A DNA stretch of 64,000 nt, taken from the NCBI GenBank assembly GCA_965226785.1, contig CBDDEC010000002.1, forward strand, positions 868,001 to 932,000, read 5' to 3'. A model generated the notes under the pieces. That model did not search any database and was not told where the DNA came from. It worked only from the letters and a program-made list of their open reading frames with translations. This stretch comes from CBDDEC01 sp965226785. Lineage in GTDB: Bacteria > Chloroflexota > Dehalococcoidia > UBA2979. Numbering within the stretch: position 1 is the stretch's first letter; the number at the start of each line of letters is the position of its first letter. This document shows, in pieces, positions 61,577-64,000 of the stretch. Position numbers and translations under genes: made by a program.

Positions 61577-62869
61577 CTAGCCGTGGAGTTGGACGCCCTC
61601 GCCGTTGGCGACACGCTCGCAGGCGCGTGCGAGGCGCACGGCGCCTTCGCGCAGGTCTTCCTCCTGGGCCCAGGTGAACGCGAGCCGCAGGTGGCGGCCG
61701 GTGTCGACGCGGTCGGGGAAGAAGGCGTAACCGGCCGGGAAGACGACGCCCTCCTCGATGGCCGTCGCCTGCACCTCGACCGGGTCGAGGCCCTCAGCGA
61801 GCTCGATCCAGAGGAAGTAGCCGCCGTCTGGGCGCTTGAAGGTGAGGTAGGGCTCGGAGTGCTCGACCAGGGCGTCGCAGAGCGTGTCCAGCTTGCGGGA
61901 GTAGAGCGCGCGCATCTCCTTGATGTGTTGGTCGAGGCGATCGCCCTGGCTGTATTCGAGCAGCATGCGGTGCAGGAGCGGCGAGTTCCCCATCTCGAAG
62001 CGCATGCGGGTCACGCGGTCGAGGATCTCCGGCTCGGCGTGGACCCAGCCAACGCGCAGTCCGGTGGCGATGATCTTCGAGAAGGTGCCGATCGTGATGA
62101 CGCCCTGGCCGCCACTGAGCGCCGAGAGCGGCGCTGGCCGCTCCTCGCCGTAGAAGAACTCGCCGTAGGCGTCGTCATCGAGGATCAGCGCGCCGTGCCT
62201 CGATGCGATGCGGACGAGTTCCTCGCGCCGGGGGAGGGACATGGAGATGCCGGTCGGGTTATGGAAATTGGCGATCGTGTAGATCATCTTGACGCGCTGA
62301 CCGCGGCCTTCGACCTCGTCGAGCAGCTCCTGGAGGTGGTCGGTGTTGATGCCCTGCTCGTCCATGTCGACCGAGAGGATCTCGGCCTGGTAGCCGCGGA
62401 ATGTGCGGAGCGTGCCCGAGAAGGTCGGCGCCTCGGAGATCACGATGTCGCCGGGCGAGAGGAAGGTCGCTGCGACGTGGTCGATCGCGCCTGCGCCGCC
62501 GTTCGTCATCAGGAAGTGGTCGGCGGTCACCGGCAGGCCACGGTCGCGCGAGTAGCGCTCCGCCAGGAGGGCGCGCAAGCCCTCGTACCCGGGGCTGCCG
62601 CCATAGCGCAGCGGCGCGTCGTCGCCAGTATCGAGTGCGCGGCCCATGGCCTCGAGCAGCTCTTGCCGGGGAAGCGTCAGCGGGTCGGGGATGCCGCCGC
62701 CGAGGGTGATCGGGTCGACAGGGGACTCGACGCGCGGCGCCATCCCCCAGTCCGTCGCCGAGCCCGCGGTCAAGTGCTTGACTGCCTCGCTGGTCAGCGC
62801 GTCCAGGTCGCGCTCAGCCCAGTTGCGATTGACCTCGTCGATGACTGTGCCGGTGATGTCGACGGTCAC
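61577..62869 (-). CDS. PLP-dependent aminotransferase, class I/II
   Basis: A fold-type I enzyme of 430 residues: GGAGAIDHVAATFLSPGD, TIANFHNPTGISM, ALILDDDAYGEF, and the PLP Lys in TIGTFSKIIATGLRVGW. The C-terminal Arg is in HLRLAFTWAQ. The layout is that of 2-aminoadipate/LysN-type and MocR-related transaminases, without a regulator domain. ATG start. A paralogous enzyme is encoded next to it. Confidence 0.92.
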   Translation of the reverse strand: MTVDITGTVIDEVNRNWAERDLDALTSEAVKHLTAGSATDWGMAPRVESPVDPITLGGGIPDPLTLPRQELLEAMGRALDTGDDAPLRYGGSPGYEGLRALLAERYSRDRGLPVTADHFLMTNGGAGAIDHVAATFLSPGDIVISEAPTFSGTLRTFRGYQAEILSVDMDEQGINTDHLQELLDEVEGRGQRVKMIYTIANFHNPTGISMSLPRREELVRIASRHGALILDDDAYGEFFYGEERPAPLSALSGGQGVITIGTFSKIIATGLRVGWVHAEPEILDRVTRMRFEMGNSPLLHRMLLEYSQGDRLDQHIKEMRALYSRKLDTLCDALVEHSEPYLTFKRPDGGYFLWIELAEGLDPVEVQATAIEEGVVFPAGYAFFPDRVDTGRHLRLAFTWAQEEDLREGAVRLARACERVANGEGVQLHG

Positions 62870-63004
62870 GGGGAGTGTCCCTTGTCGCTTCGACCTGAGC
62901 GCCTTCTGCCAGTTGCAGACAGGTCGCTCGATAATCGGTCCATGCTATGGCGGCCCGATCCTGCCAGCAAGACGGTTGTGCGCTGTTAGCGCCGGCTATC
63001 AGCC

Positions 63005-64000
63005 CTATCGCAACACCGCGATCGCGGCGCCGAGGCGGGCGATCGCTTCGCGGAGGTCGGCGGGCGGGAGCGCGGGAAAGGCGAGGCGGATCTCGTGGTC
63101 GCCGCCGCTGGTGGCGTAGTAGGTAGGGCCGGGTGTGACGGCGACGCCGCGTTCGGCGGCGGCCGCGGTGACCTGCCCCGCGTCGAGGCCGTGGCGCAGC
63201 CGCAGCCAGTGGAAGAAGCCGCCCGAGGGTGGGCGGAAGTCTGCGTTGCCCTCGAGGTGCTCTCGGAGTGCCTCCGCGCTGGCGTCGCGGCGCTCGCGGT
63301 AGATCGCCTGCAGTGTCTCGACATGCGGCTGGTAGTGACCGCGCTCGATGTAGTGCAGGACGAGGCGGTGGAGGAAGGGCGACGCGCCGTTGTCGAAGCG
63401 GGCGAAGAGCAGAGCGCGTGTGATGGCAGGCTCGGCCAGCGTCCAGCCGACGCGGAGCCCCGTCGCGATCGTCTTCGAGAAGGTGCCGAGCTGGATCACG
63501 CGGCGGCCCTCGGCCAGCGCGAAGAGCGACGGTGGCGGCGGGCCCTCGAAGTCGAGCCCGGCATAGGCCTCGTCCTCGACGATCAGTGCTCCGTGTGCGG
63601 CGGCCAGAGCGACGAGCGACCGGCGGCGTTCGAGGGGAATCGTTGCGCCGGTCGGGTTGTCGTAGGTCGGGATCAAGTAGAGGAGCTTGACCGGTCGCCC
63701 CACGGCTCGCTGCGCCTCGAAGACCCGGCCAGCGGCCTCCAGGTCGAGCCCATCGAGGTCCTGCGGCACCTCGACAAGCTCAGCGCCGCGGGCGCGCAAG
63801 GCGCGGATCGCGCCGGGGTAGGAGGGCGCGCCGATGGCGACGACGTCGCCGGGCGCGAGGAAGGCGGCGGCGACGTTGTCGATGCCGTGCGCGCTGCCCG
63901 ACGTCAGTGTGACGTGCTCCGGCGCGACGCCGAGGTCGCTGTGGGCCGCCTCGCGTATGGCGATCCACTCGCGGAGCGGTTCGAAGCCCGGCTGCCCGCC
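63005..64000 (-). CDS. PLP-dependent aminotransferase, class I/II (5' end outside window)
   Basis: The frame is open to the window edge. The visible part begins GGQPGFEPLREWI, continues TSGSAHGIDNVAAAFLAPGD, IPTYDNPTGATIPL and ALIVEDEAYAGL, and has the PLP Lys in LGTFSKTIATGLRVGW. It ends after EIRLAFPALPPADLREAI. It is a paralogue of the neighbouring enzyme, sharing the TFSK-IATGLRVGW core. About 330 of an expected 400-430 residues are visible. Confidence 0.92.
   Translation of the reverse strand, partial: GGQPGFEPLREWIAIREAAHSDLGVAPEHVTLTSGSAHGIDNVAAAFLAPGDVVAIGAPSYPGAIRALRARGAELVEVPQDLDGLDLEAAGRVFEAQRAVGRPVKLLYLIPTYDNPTGATIPLERRRSLVALAAAHGALIVEDEAYAGLDFEGPPPPSLFALAEGRRVIQLGTFSKTIATGLRVGWTLAEPAITRALLFARFDNGASPFLHRLVLHYIERGHYQPHVETLQAIYRERRDASAEALREHLEGNADFRPPSGGFFHWLRLRHGLDAGQVTAAAAERGVAVTPGPTYYATSGGDHEIRLAFPALPPADLREAIARLGAAIAVLR

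Noticed and set aside
61094..62989. Long plus-strand open frame opposite the DinB and aminotransferase genes
   Set aside because: Its translation has no motif and is the antisense of well-recognised enzymes; high GC opens such frames.

Overview
The window is high-GC, gene-dense bacterial DNA with mixed ATG/GTG/TTG starts, clear Shine-Dalgarno sites and many lipoproteins. A DUF3090 protein, TadG-like secreted proteins, a c-di-AMP receptor-like protein, F420-type nitroreductase debris and many catabolic oxidoreductases together suggest a Chloroflexota (Dehalococcoidia-like) or possibly actinobacterial chromosome. This is inference: no rRNA or marker phylogeny is available here.

Layout. 1-7.8 kb: surface and lipoprotein genes around an amidohydrolase, one carrying an in-frame stop and one a frameshift. 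7.8-15.8 kb: a UbiA-like membrane protein plus methyltransferase pair, a phosphotransferase, a thiolase and a metallo-beta-lactamase-fold protein, with two gene graveyards (7.9-8.2 and 14.4-15.7 kb) that share diverged sequence. 15.8-34.1 kb: tRNA-Pro, then ordinary core and catabolic genes (RNase HI, EamA transporter, lactonase-like MBL, PhzF, thioredoxin-TPR, D-2-hydroxyacid dehydrogenase, YheT hydrolase, acyl-CoA dehydrogenase, c-di-AMP receptor-like protein, NHL propeller, enolase-superfamily enzyme), two TadG-like secreted proteins and a PilZ protein.

34.2-49.9 kb is an integrative element in the 3' end of tRNA-Lys(TTT). A 16-bp direct repeat of the tRNA 3' end (34222-34237 and 49849-49864) bounds it. 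It carries a frameshifted large serine recombinase that reads into the tRNA, a second truncated serine recombinase coupled to an unknown HTH-like gene, a primase-polymerase/helicase replication gene, a NUMOD4-like gene and an XRE regulator. It is heavily colonised by insertion sequences. Two near-identical 1289-bp IS3-family copies have perfect 14-bp terminal repeats and 3-bp target duplications; one splits the replication gene. Two 1364-bp IS110-family copies in inverted orientation flank an IS6-like transposase, and each has a 266-nt leader where a bridge RNA would be expected.

49.2-51.6 kb is a second graveyard: the 3' half of a selenocysteine tRNA, a zinc-ribbon gene reading through it, a decayed second large serine recombinase directly beyond the tRNA-Lys repeat, and broken agmatinase and hydrolase genes. 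This suggests serial integrations at one site.

51.9-64 kb returns to core genes: murB, an amidase, DUF3090, a universal stress protein, ilvD, SDR enzymes, a small methyltransferase, a DinB protein and two adjacent PLP aminotransferases, the second cut by the window edge. The best candidates for new biology are the nested IS110/IS6-like arrangement with putative bridge RNAs, the three 10-bp-phased repeats beside the primase gene, and the tRNA-Sec half-gene.
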